Below, piece by piece: positions 8,375-15,380 of a stretch of 29,617 nt of DNA. How positions within the stretch are numbered: the stretch's first letter is position 1; each line of letters begins with the position of its first letter. This stretch comes from an uncultured Lachnospiraceae bacterium (GTDB taxonomy: Bacteria > Bacillota > Clostridia > Lachnospirales > Lachnospiraceae), in NCBI GenBank assembly GCA_934371475.1, contig CAKRNX010000010.1:1-29617 (forward strand), given 5' to 3'. The position numbers were made by a program, and so were the translations under genes. The notes under the pieces are model-generated. The model was not told where the DNA came from. It did not search any database and saw nothing but the letters and a program-made list of their open reading frames with translations.

Positions 8375-8393
8375 AAAAGGCTTTTAAATGGTT

Positions 8394-9119
8394 TTACAGA
8401 CAGGCGCCAGAACGTGTTTCTCTTTCTTTCCTTCTCAGACTAACTGCCCACACTGCCAGCCCGGCCAGGATTGCCAGACTGATCCACTGAGATGTGGAAA
8501 AAATGCCCCATATCCCCCGCTCTTTTCCGTCATATCGGAAAAATTCCAGCACAAACCGCAGTATCGCATACAGCACAAAATACAGTGCCATTCCATGTCT
8601 GCTTTTGCTACGGCTGCGCCCGCTATCCAGATAAATCAGAAGCACTGCCGCAATCAGCAGTTCTCCCGCTGCCTCCACACTCTGTACCGGAAACAGTTCG
8701 ATTTCATTTGGTGCGAAACTGGAGTGGTGATACACAATGCTGCCCGGTCCCTGATAGGGAATGCCATAACAGCATCCGGCCATCCGGCAGCCGATACGGC
8801 CAAATGCATGAGCCACCGGCACACACGGAATACAGATCCCCGCATATTTCAGGCTGTCCACATGAAGCGCTCTTATTTTCCCGCAGGCCAGCATGGCTGC
8901 GACACCTCCGATCACGCCGCCGTAAAACACAAATCCGCCCTGCATCAGTTCATTCAGGTACTCCGGCTCCAGCAGCCTGGAAACATCAATCTCATGCCAG
9001 CTCACCAGCAAATACAGCAGCTTGGCACCCACAAAACCACCCAGTCCGCTGACCGCCGCCACAATGATAAAATCATTGGCATCCAGATGAAAGTGACGCA
9101 CCTGCAACAGCCCGACCAC
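8394..9119 (-). CDS. Lgt-family (prolipoprotein diacylglyceryl transferase-like) membrane protein, 5' end disrupted
   Basis: The product belongs to the Lgt family, which moves a diacylglyceryl group onto lipoprotein cysteines, but it is a divergent paralogue: the signature reads AFGRIGCRMAGCCYGIP rather than the usual GRxxNFxNxE form, as in many clostridial copies. FVFYGGVIGG and a C-terminal ILRFVLEFFRYD are also typical. From the GTG at 9119 it has 241 residues and lacks the first membrane helix. The frame extends upstream to an ATG at 9194 with GGAGA eight bases before it, and would encode MIFQI, then TGA (9179-9177), then TFTVPYYVFFIALGIVAAS. The natural start thus appears cut by a stop codon. 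The gene is either a recent pseudogene, truncated but translated from 9119, or contains a sequencing error. Confidence 0.75.
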   Translation of the reverse strand: MVGLLQVRHFHLDANDFIIVAAVSGLGGFVGAKLLYLLVSWHEIDVSRLLEPEYLNELMQGGFVFYGGVIGGVAAMLACGKIRALHVDSLKYAGICIPCVPVAHAFGRIGCRMAGCCYGIPYQGPGSIVYHHSSFAPNEIELFPVQSVEAAGELLIAAVLLIYLDSGRSRSKSRHGMALYFVLYAILRFVLEFFRYDGKERGIWGIFSTSQWISLAILAGLAVWAVSLRRKERETRSGACL

Positions 9120-9339
9120 CGATGCTGCGACAATCCCCAGCGCAATAAAAAAAACATAATATGGAACCGTAAATGTTCAGATCTGAAATATCATATAGTA
9201 CTCTCCATCTTCTATTTTTCCCATCTTCAGCAATATAAAGCCATTTTCAGGAAACATAATTTCCTGTAAAGATTACAGTATCAGAAGATCTGACTTAATC
9301 TGTGCTTGCACCGTGGTGGGGGAAAGACCTTTTGACACG

Positions 9340-9462
9340 CCCCATATGAGCATAAAAGTGGAGCGTAAGCTTCACGATATGCGAATATGGGGAAGGATTG
9401 TGGAAGTGCGAAGCACGTAACAATCCGTGTAATCTGTAATTAGGGTGTTTTGACACCCTAAT
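9340..9462. repeat. Compound element of three consecutive hairpins, family D
   Basis: Three adjacent structures: CCCCATAT/ATATGGGG (9340-9347 and 9385-9392) around an inner GTGGAGC-GTAA-GCTTCAC hairpin; GGATTGT/ACAATCC (9395-9401 and 9420-9426) around GTGC-GAA-GCAC; and ATTAGGGTGT-TTTG-ACACCCTAAT (9439-9462). The GTGCGAAGCAC core recalls the GTGTGCTTCGCACAC core of family B. No coding function is visible in 9195-9545. Confidence 0.65.
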
Positions 9463-9469
9463 CCTATAC

Positions 9470-9528
9470 AAAAAAACTGCCGCACAGGCATACGGCCAAC
9501 ACGTCCGCTCTCCCATGCAGCAGTTTTT
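9470..9528 (-). terminator. Probable terminator after the small membrane protein
   Basis: AAAAACTGCTGC and GCGGCAGTTTTTTT form a stem on the minus strand ending in a T-run, 18 bases beyond the stop at 9546. The loop is long (about 35 bases). The opposite strand also ends in TTTTT, so it may work both ways. Confidence 0.6.
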
Positions 9529-9545
9529 ACTGTTTGCTATGTACT

Positions 9546-9794
9546 TTAATTAAGGCTGCTCAGTGCTGCCAGTCCACCAGTACATCCTACGCAGGCAATC
9601 ACGATCAGCAGACTCAGAATTGTTCCGATGATGGAACAAACAAGACCGGCTGTAGCGATTCCGTCCGGATGATTTTTTCTAGCCAGCGCGCCAAGAACGA
9701 TACCCACAATACCAAGAACAGCAGAAAGAGTACCAGCTGAAAATACACTGAATACAATAGAAACAATACCCAAAACCAGTGAAGCAACTCCCAT
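9546..9794 (-). CDS. Small DUF4190-like two-helix membrane protein
   Basis: An 82-residue protein of unknown function with two hydrophobic segments (about residues 2-37 and 44-68) split by a short ARKNHPDG loop, the pattern of DUF4190 proteins. The second ATG (9794, MGVASLVLGI) is chosen because GGAGG lies eight bases upstream, inside the codons that follow an earlier ATG at 9809. It is a single gene with a strong promoter and a terminator. A CVGC pair is present near residue 70. Function cannot be assigned. Confidence 0.8.
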   Translation of the reverse strand: MGVASLVLGIVSIVFSVFSAGTLSAVLGIVGIVLGALARKNHPDGIATAGLVCSIIGTILSLLIVIACVGCTGGLAALSSLN

Positions 9795-9832
9795 TTCCTT
9801 TTCCTCCATTGTTTATATTTTTTTATAATCGC

Positions 9833-9861
9833 ATTATAATTCCTTCATATTTATCTATCAA
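9833..9861 (-). promoter_or_regulatory. Predicted sigma-A promoter of the small membrane protein gene
   Basis: TTGATA (9861-9856) and TATAAT (9838-9833) are 17 bases apart on the minus strand, about 39 bases upstream of the chosen start. The remainder of the gap to the LysR gene at 10129 shows no gene; it must also contain the LysR promoter, which I cannot place with confidence. Confidence 0.8.
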
Positions 9862-10128
9862 TCATTTCTCAGAAACATGTTCAAAACTTTCATTCATGGT
9901 TATTCTCCGTTGCATTTTAGGTGGTTCTGAATTATACTTTCCTGTATATGTGACAATCTGTTGTCCCTTACCGCTTATAGAACCAGGCGTCTTCCTAACA
10001 AATTAGAAAGAAAGACGATATACCAATTGTTTCATCATTATACAGCTTAAGCAACAAAATGGATCATTCCTTACTGACTGTAAGGGATATTAACCATAAA
10101 TATATTGTAGCAGAAAGGATACCTGCCA

Positions 10129-11016
10129 ATGGCAAATTACGATTACTACCGGATTTTTTACTACGTCGCACAATACCGCAGTTTTACCAAGGCGGCTGAG
10201 ATTCTGGACAATAATCAGCCCAATATTACCCGATGCATGAACAATCTGGAAAGTGAACTCAACTGCAAGCTCTTTATCCGCACCAACCGGGGTGTCACAC
10301 TGACACCCGAGGGATCGCGCCTTTATGCCCATGTTTCCATCGCGTTTGAGCAGCTGCGCCTTGGAGAAAGTGAACTGCAGCGGGATCAGAGCCTGGAGAC
10401 CGGCATTGTCAGTATCGGAGCCAGCGAATCCGCGCTGCGGCTCTTTCTGCTTGAGCGGCTCTCTGGTTTCCACGAAACCTATCCTCATATCCGTCTGCGG
10501 ATCTCCAATCATTCTACTCCGCAGGCTGTGGACGCCCTGGAAAAGGGTGTTGTAGATTTTTCTGTCGTCACTGCTCCGATCAGCATAAAAAAACCGCTCC
10601 GCAGTATTCCGCTGTGTTCCTTCCGCGAAATACTGGTTGGCGGTTCTAAATATACAGAGCTGGCTGCCCGGCCCCGCAAGCTTGAAGACCTGATCTGTTT
10701 TCCTCTGATCTCTCTCGGCACAGGCACCAGCACCAGAGAATTCTATGTTCAGTACTTTCTTTCCCACGGTCTCCCTTTCCATCCTGATATGGAAGCCGCT
10801 ACCATGGATCAGATCCTTCCCATGATCCAGTACAATCTCGGGATCGGTTTCTATCCGGAACCTCTGGCCCAAAAAGCTCTGGAACTGGAACAGGGACAGA
10901 TCCTGCGGATTCCCCTTGTGGAAGAAGTGCCTGAACGTCAGATCTGTCTCATCCGCGATACCTCACGTCCCCAGAGCATTGCCGCCAGAAAACTGGTCGA
11001 AGCGCTGCGCACCTAA
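10129..11016 (+). CDS. LysR-family transcriptional regulator
   Basis: A 295-residue regulator with an N-terminal winged helix-turn-helix (residues 4-63: FYYVAQYRSFTKAAEILDNN, then QPNITRCMNNLESELNCKLF) and a C-terminal effector-binding domain of two periplasmic-binding-protein-like lobes. AAAGGA precedes the ATG. It is the only clear plus-strand gene in the window, convergent with the YoaK-family gene 70 bases away and divergent from the small membrane protein. Target and effector are unknown; a paired repeat upstream of the YoaK-family gene is one possible target. Confidence 0.93.
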   Translation: MANYDYYRIFYYVAQYRSFTKAAEILDNNQPNITRCMNNLESELNCKLFIRTNRGVTLTPEGSRLYAHVSIAFEQLRLGESELQRDQSLETGIVSIGASESALRLFLLERLSGFHETYPHIRLRISNHSTPQAVDALEKGVVDFSVVTAPISIKKPLRSIPLCSFREILVGGSKYTELAARPRKLEDLICFPLISLGTGTSTREFYVQYFLSHGLPFHPDMEAATMDQILPMIQYNLGIGFYPEPLAQKALELEQGQILRIPLVEEVPERQICLIRDTSRPQSIAARKLVEALRT

Positions 11017-11086
11017 AGCGCAGCCTGCTCGCGTAACACAAACACCTGACTGCCGGCGCAGTTCAGAAAAGCCTCTTTTGTTTTTA

Positions 11087-11788
11087 CTATTTCAGTTTCA
11101 TTTTCCGTCTTTTTTCCCGTTCTTCCTCATCCTTCTCTCCATCCACGAACATCAACAGGAACGAGATAAGCAGCAGTGCAACACAGACCAGCAGCGCCTG
11201 TTCACGAAGCCACCCGACGCAAAAATTACCCAGAACCGCTCCGCACACAAAACAGAAAATGATGCCAAAATACATTCCGCTGCGGGTGATAAACCGACGC
11301 TCATGTGTCTCCATAAACTCCATCAGATTCTGCGTGGCGCCTCTCAGATTGCCGATGCACATCGTAGTAGCCACACCGTTTCCATGAATCTTACGGAAAC
11401 TCTCCACCTGGATCCCACAGGCCAGCGATGTCAGGCTGTTGGCCAGCAGATTATACTCCTGCGGAATAAAGCAGACACCCAGTAAAACAAGCGCCTCCAC
11501 CACTACCGCCAGCTGACGCCAGTGCAGGAGACTGTGATCCTCCAAGTGATGTCTCACCAGATCAGAGAGTACAATCCCTGCGGCAAATGCAAATACCGGA
11601 AAAAAATATCGGATCGTCAAAGGCCAGTTCTGTTCTGCAAGATTGATGCCCAGAAGAAGCATATTTCCCGTCTGGGCATTGGCAAACACCTCGTCCCGGC
11701 ACATATAGGAATATGCATCCATAAATCCTCCGGACGCAGCCAGGATCGCTCCCAGCCGGAAAGTTTCAGACATTTGTCTCTTTAACAT
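11087..11788 (-). CDS. YoaK/DUF1275 family membrane protein
   Basis: A 233-residue membrane protein of the YoaK (DUF1275) family, predicted to carry small molecules but without a settled substrate. The family block GGFMDAYSYMCRDEVFANAQ followed by TGNMLLLG is at residues 20-48, and about six membrane helices follow, with a CIGNLRGATQNL motif near residue 144. The C-terminus is a charged KDEEEREKRRK tail. It is monocistronic and convergent with the LysR gene; no clear terminator is seen between them. Confidence 0.88.
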   Translation of the reverse strand: MLKRQMSETFRLGAILAASGGFMDAYSYMCRDEVFANAQTGNMLLLGINLAEQNWPLTIRYFFPVFAFAAGIVLSDLVRHHLEDHSLLHWRQLAVVVEALVLLGVCFIPQEYNLLANSLTSLACGIQVESFRKIHGNGVATTMCIGNLRGATQNLMEFMETHERRFITRSGMYFGIIFCFVCGAVLGNFCVGWLREQALLVCVALLLISFLLMFVDGEKDEEEREKRRKMKLK

Positions 11789-11853
11789 ACCGCTACCTGC
11801 TTTCTCAATTTATTTTAAAGCGCGTTTGAAAATTCTCTTGTATCGTCCGCACT

Positions 11854-11919
11854 ACTATAGCAAATTCTCAGAACGCAAAAAAATATCTTTTTTATATAAT
11901 AGTTATATCTTTTTTATAT
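11854..11919 (-). promoter_or_regulatory. Candidate promoter and paired operator upstream of the YoaK-family gene
   Basis: Two exact copies of the 15-mer ATATCTTTTTTATAT (11883-11897 and 11905-11919) lie 22 bases apart, two helical turns. Directly downstream on the minus strand is a TATAGT -10 box (11859-11854) with a weak T-rich -35. The position just upstream of -35 suits an activator. Which protein binds is unknown. Confidence 0.4.
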
Positions 11920-11986
11920 TTCCGGCAGTTATTTTCGCACGCACAGCCTATAGATGTTCTGACTCTTCGGGACATAAGTAAAGCGT

Positions 11987-12565
11987 TCATTCGCAATCCG
12001 CTTTCGCTCCGTGTTCTTTCAGATACTCTCCGCGCCCCAGTTCATAAAGGTTGTTTCCTTCACAGTCGATGATGACTACCAGCGGCATATCTTCCACATA
12101 CAGGCGGCGAAGCGCCTCGGCACCCAGATCTTCATATGCGATCAGTTCTGCTTTCTTGATACATTTGGCAAGAAGAGCTCCGGCGCCTCCGATGGCTCCG
12201 AAATAAACTCCATGATATTTCTTCATGGCCTCAACTACTTCCGGCAGGCGGGCACCCTTTCCAATCATTCCTCTGGCACCTACGGACATCATAGTCGGTG
12301 CGTAGGCATCCATACGTCCACTTGTGGTCGGACCTGCAGAACCGATCACATGTCCCGGTTTTGCCGGCGTAGGGCCTACGTAATAAATGGTAGCATCCTT
12401 GGGATCGAAGGGGATCTTCTCCCCTCTGGCCAGTGCTTCACACATCCTTTTATGACCTGCATCTCTGGATGTGTAGATCGTGCCGGTCACCAGTACCTGA
12501 TCTCCCGCATGCAATGTCTTTGCCAGCTCTTCCGTCAATGGAAGCTGAATACGCCTTCTCTCCAT
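11987..12565 (-). CDS. Class I fumarate hydratase, beta subunit
   Basis: The C-terminal half of a two-subunit iron-sulfur hydratase that interconverts malate and fumarate. The 192-residue product has the family pattern LTGTIYTSRD-like VTGTIYTSRDAGHKRM near residue 28 and the substrate-site block GSAGPTTSGRMDAYAP near residue 75, followed by GARGMIGKG. It starts two bases after the alpha-subunit stop, with GGAGGTGATCTG as ribosome binding site within the end of alpha. Related enzymes act on tartrate; the fumarate reductase next door favours fumarase. Confidence 0.9.
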   Translation of the reverse strand: MERRRIQLPLTEELAKTLHAGDQVLVTGTIYTSRDAGHKRMCEALARGEKIPFDPKDATIYYVGPTPAKPGHVIGSAGPTTSGRMDAYAPTMMSVGARGMIGKGARLPEVVEAMKKYHGVYFGAIGGAGALLAKCIKKAELIAYEDLGAEALRRLYVEDMPLVVIIDCEGNNLYELGRGEYLKEHGAKADCE

Positions 12566-12567
12566 GA

Positions 12568-13410
12568 TCAGATCACCTCCGTTTTATGTCTCGTTACATG
12601 ACAATTGATATTGATGGCACAGGGCATTCCTGCAATGTGAGTTGCCATCGTCTCAATGTTGACGCCCAGAGCAGTTGTTTTTCCGCCAAATCCCTGCGGA
12701 CCAATGCCAAGGCGGTTAATTTTCTCCAGCATCTCTTTCTCCAGATCTGCATAATACGGGTCCGGATTCTGTGAATCAACGGGACGCATCAGCGCTTTTT
12801 TAGCCAGTAGAGCCGCTTTGTCAAACGTACCGCCGATACCAACGCCCACTACCATAGGCGGACATGGGTTGGGACCTGCCGTCTCTACGGTCTCAAGAAT
12901 GAAATCCTTGATGCCCTGCAATCCTGCCGACGGCTTAAACATACGGATCGCGCTCATGTTCTCGCTGCCGAATCCCTTAGGTCCTACCGTAATCCTGACC
13001 TGCTCTCCCGGAACGATCTCGGTATAGATCATAGCCGGTGTGTTATCTCCTGTATTTCCTCTGCGGATCGGATCCTTCACCACCGATTTTCTCAGATAGC
13101 CTTTATCATAACCGCGGCGCACACCCTCATTTACCGCATCATCCAGAAATCCTCCCGTCAGATGAACGTCCTGTCCGATCTCCAGAAATACACAGGCCAT
13201 ACCGGTATCCTGACAGATCGGCACGCATTCACGGTCCGCGATCTCAAAATTCTCAATAATATTGTCCAGCACTCCCTTGGCAATTTCGCCATCTTCGCAG
13301 GCTCTGCACGCCCTGATACACTGCTTCATATCCTCCGGAAGATGCTCATTCGCCTCGATGCAGAGACGCTCTACCACATCTGTAATCTGTGCTACATCTA
13401 CCTCTCGCAT
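12568..13410 (-). CDS. Class I fumarate hydratase, alpha subunit
   Basis: The iron-sulfur half of the split class I fumarase, 280 residues. Three cysteines expected to bind the 4Fe-4S cluster are seen: C66 in PICQDTGM, C183 in NPCPPMVVGVGIGGTFDKA and C270 in NINCHVTRH. The open coordination site binds substrate in this family, and such enzymes are oxygen-sensitive. AAGGAG is seven bases before ATG. It forms a pair with the beta gene. It is separated from frdA by 340 bases of repeats but lies on the same strand, so it supplies fumarate to the reductase whether or not it shares the transcript. Tartrate dehydratase is the alternative reading. Confidence 0.9.
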   Translation of the reverse strand: MREVDVAQITDVVERLCIEANEHLPEDMKQCIRACRACEDGEIAKGVLDNIIENFEIADRECVPICQDTGMACVFLEIGQDVHLTGGFLDDAVNEGVRRGYDKGYLRKSVVKDPIRRGNTGDNTPAMIYTEIVPGEQVRITVGPKGFGSENMSAIRMFKPSAGLQGIKDFILETVETAGPNPCPPMVVGVGIGGTFDKAALLAKKALMRPVDSQNPDPYYADLEKEMLEKINRLGIGPQGFGGKTTALGVNIETMATHIAGMPCAININCHVTRHKTEVI

Positions 13411-13519
13411 AGTTTTGCTCCTTTCCCTCTGTTTTGTGAAATTGTCTGGCTTTGAATAGTTCTATTCTACCATATATTTCTTTCATATATATATATAAAT
13501 TTATCATTCATAATTTTCT

Positions 13520-13566
13520 GGTGCCGGAACGTGTCTGCCAATCATCTGCATTCATATCCCGGCACC
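13520..13566. repeat. Inverted repeat in the frdA-fumA gap
   Basis: GGTGCCGG (13520-13527) and CCGGCACC (13559-13566) enclose a family C-like GGAACGTGTCTG sequence. The CCCGGCACCTGTAAAGGCGA part is the first copy of a direct repeat whose second copy crosses the frdA stop. Confidence 0.55.
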
Positions 13567-13591
13567 TGTAAAGGCGAGAGTCACTTCACAT

Positions 13592-13665
13592 TTCAAGAAT
13601 GCCCAGCATTCTTGCTGCGAGGTGCGCGTCTTGCATCTGCATGACATATTTCTCCTGCGCACCTC
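13592..13665 (-). repeat. Dispersed intergenic repeat, family A, copy 2
   Basis: On the minus strand: GAGGTGCGCAGGAGAA, a GTCATGCAGATGCAAGACGC middle, GCACCTCGCAGCAAGAATGC and GGGCATTCTTGAA. GAGGTGCGC pairs with GCGCACCTC. It matches copy 1 (2480-2554) along its whole length with scattered differences, and is flanked on both sides by copies of a GTGAAnTGACTCTCG sequence. Confidence 0.75.
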
Positions 13666-13687
13666 TGCAATCCAGCCGGAGGCTATA

Positions 13688-13765
13688 TTAGATGGGAATT
13701 GACTCTCGACACCGATGCTGATTATTTCCCGGCCCCTGTAAAGGCGAGAGTCAATTCACATCTAA
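13688..13765 (-). terminator. Long hairpin across the frdA stop codon, possible terminator
   Basis: Two 21-base arms with one mismatch (13688-13708 and 13745-13765), read TTAGATGNGAATTGACTCTC plus G, enclose a 36-base loop. The distal arm encodes the last residues of FrdA (LDVN) and its stop. There is no T-run, so it may stabilise the 3' end or pause polymerase rather than terminate intrinsically. Confidence 0.45.
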
Positions 13766-15367
13766 TGTTCTCTCATGACGGGCATAATGCGGCAGCAGCA
13801 GCGGAGATACATCGCCGCTCTCCACGCCTGCGGCTTTCAGTTCTTCCGCATAAGTGCGCACATGATCCAGTGTCATATTGCCGAGAGATACTTCTTTTGC
13901 TCTGGCTGCTGCAGCTTTTCCTGCATCACGGCCAAATACGATGACATCCAGCAGAGAGTTGCCCATCAGACGGTTTCTTCCGTGGATACCTCCCACAGCC
14001 TCGCCTGCTACCAGCAGATTGCTGATTGCCCTGGTAAATCCGTCTCCGCCGATCTCCAGACCGCCGTTCTGATAATGCAGAGTCGGATATACCAGGATCG
14101 GAACCTTTCTCATATCAATGCCGTAGTTCATGAACATACGGAGCATAGCCGGAATACGGGTCTCAATGGTACCCTCACCGCCAAGTGCCTCAATCATCGG
14201 AGTATCCAGCCAGATCCCGTTTCCGATCGGGGTCTCCACACCTTTATGGCGTGCCGTACACTCTCTGATGATAGAAGCAGCTGCTACATCCCTGGTCTCC
14301 AGCGGATGCATGAATGCCTCACCTTCCGCATTTACCAGCATAGCGCCCAGCGAACGAACCTTCTCTGTTACCAGCGCACCGCGGATCTGTGACGGGAAAG
14401 CTGCTCCGGTGGGATGATACTGGATCGTATCCTGGTACAGCAAAGGAGCTCCCGCACGGTATCCCAGCACCAGTCCGTCTGCGGTTGCACCGTAATGGTT
14501 GGAGGTCGGAAAATTCTGATAATGCAGTCTTCCAGCGCCGCCCGTCGAAATAATCACAGTTTTGGCGCGGGCGATCATGTACTCGTCTGTCTCCATATTC
14601 AGGAGTACAGCACCGGCTACCTGTCCCTTGTCATCTTTGATCAGCTCTACCGCGGAAGTAAACTCGATCACCGGGATCCCGCGATTGATGACCTCATCAC
14701 GCAGGGTACGCATAATCTCCGCGCCGGAATAATCCTTGCAGGCATGCATTCTCTTTCTGGAAGTTCCGCCGCCGTGCGTGGTGATCATTGTTCCGTCCGG
14801 CGCCTTGTCAAACATCACGCCCAGGTCGTTCAGCCACTGGATCGCATCCGGTGCTTCCATTACCAACTTCCTTAGCAGTTCCGGTCTTGCAGCAAAATGT
14901 CCGCCGCCGAACGCATCCAGGTAATGCTGTACCGGGGAATCATTTTCCTTATCGGCAGCCTGAATACCACCCTCAGCCATCATGGTGTTGGCATCACCGA
15001 TTCTTAATTTTGTCACGATCATAACCTTTGCGCCAGCCTCATGAGCCTCAATTGCCGCAGCAGAACCTGCTCCGCCGCCTCCGATAATCAGCACATCCGT
15101 ATCGTAATCTACTTTATTAAAATCTACATCCACTCCCAGCAGACGGCTGTTGGAATGAAGCAGATGTCCCAGCTCTGTGGGTACTTTCTCACCCTTGTTT
15201 GGTCCAATGGCGATTTTTACAAATCCATCCTCTCGATAGTCGGGATGAAATGCCTGCAACAGCTGCTCTTTTTCTTCTGCCGTCATTCGTTTCGGCTCCA
15301 TTCCCAGTCTCTGCGGTCTGGTAGCTTCCACTTTTTTTACGGACTCCAGCATTGATTCTGTATACAT
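13751..15367 (-). CDS. frdA: Soluble fumarate reductase/succinate dehydrogenase-type flavoprotein
   Basis: The FAD subunit expected to reduce fumarate to succinate. The start at 15367 (MYTESMLESV) is chosen because AGGAGGG lies eight bases upstream. Of 538 residues, the first 90 form an extra N-terminal segment not seen in E. coli FrdA. The Rossmann motif is IIGGGGAGSAAAIEA (93-107). Where membrane FrdA has the histidine that binds FAD covalently, this protein reads GDANTMMAEGGIQA, so FAD is probably non-covalent, as in L-aspartate oxidase. Catalytic features are kept: H318 in HPTG, R338 in TEKVRSLGA, H431 in HYQNGG, and GNSLLDVIVFGR (469-480). No membrane anchor gene is nearby. It follows frdB by 13 bases. 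Direction (reduction) is inferred from the operon. Confidence 0.88.
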   Translation of the reverse strand: MYTESMLESVKKVEATRPQRLGMEPKRMTAEEKEQLLQAFHPDYREDGFVKIAIGPNKGEKVPTELGHLLHSNSRLLGVDVDFNKVDYDTDVLIIGGGGAGSAAAIEAHEAGAKVMIVTKLRIGDANTMMAEGGIQAADKENDSPVQHYLDAFGGGHFAARPELLRKLVMEAPDAIQWLNDLGVMFDKAPDGTMITTHGGGTSRKRMHACKDYSGAEIMRTLRDEVINRGIPVIEFTSAVELIKDDKGQVAGAVLLNMETDEYMIARAKTVIISTGGAGRLHYQNFPTSNHYGATADGLVLGYRAGAPLLYQDTIQYHPTGAAFPSQIRGALVTEKVRSLGAMLVNAEGEAFMHPLETRDVAAASIIRECTARHKGVETPIGNGIWLDTPMIEALGGEGTIETRIPAMLRMFMNYGIDMRKVPILVYPTLHYQNGGLEIGGDGFTRAISNLLVAGEAVGGIHGRNRLMGNSLLDVIVFGRDAGKAAAARAKEVSLGNMTLDHVRTYAEELKAAGVESGDVSPLLLPHYARHERTLDVN

Positions 15368-15380
15368 GGTAATCTCCCTC

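Noticed and set aside
9177..9179. TGA in the Lgt-like gene read as selenocysteine
   Set aside because: No SECIS-like hairpin is evident right after it, the family has no selenocysteine at this place, and it falls ahead of a plain membrane helix.
11987..13410. The hydratase pair as tartrate dehydratase
   Set aside because: The families are hard to tell apart by eye, but the adjacent fumarate reductase and absence of tartrate genes favour fumarase.
13557..13766. The repeats near frdA as a CRISPR array
   Set aside because: Only two long direct copies with unequal spacing, an inverted copy, and no cas genes nearby.
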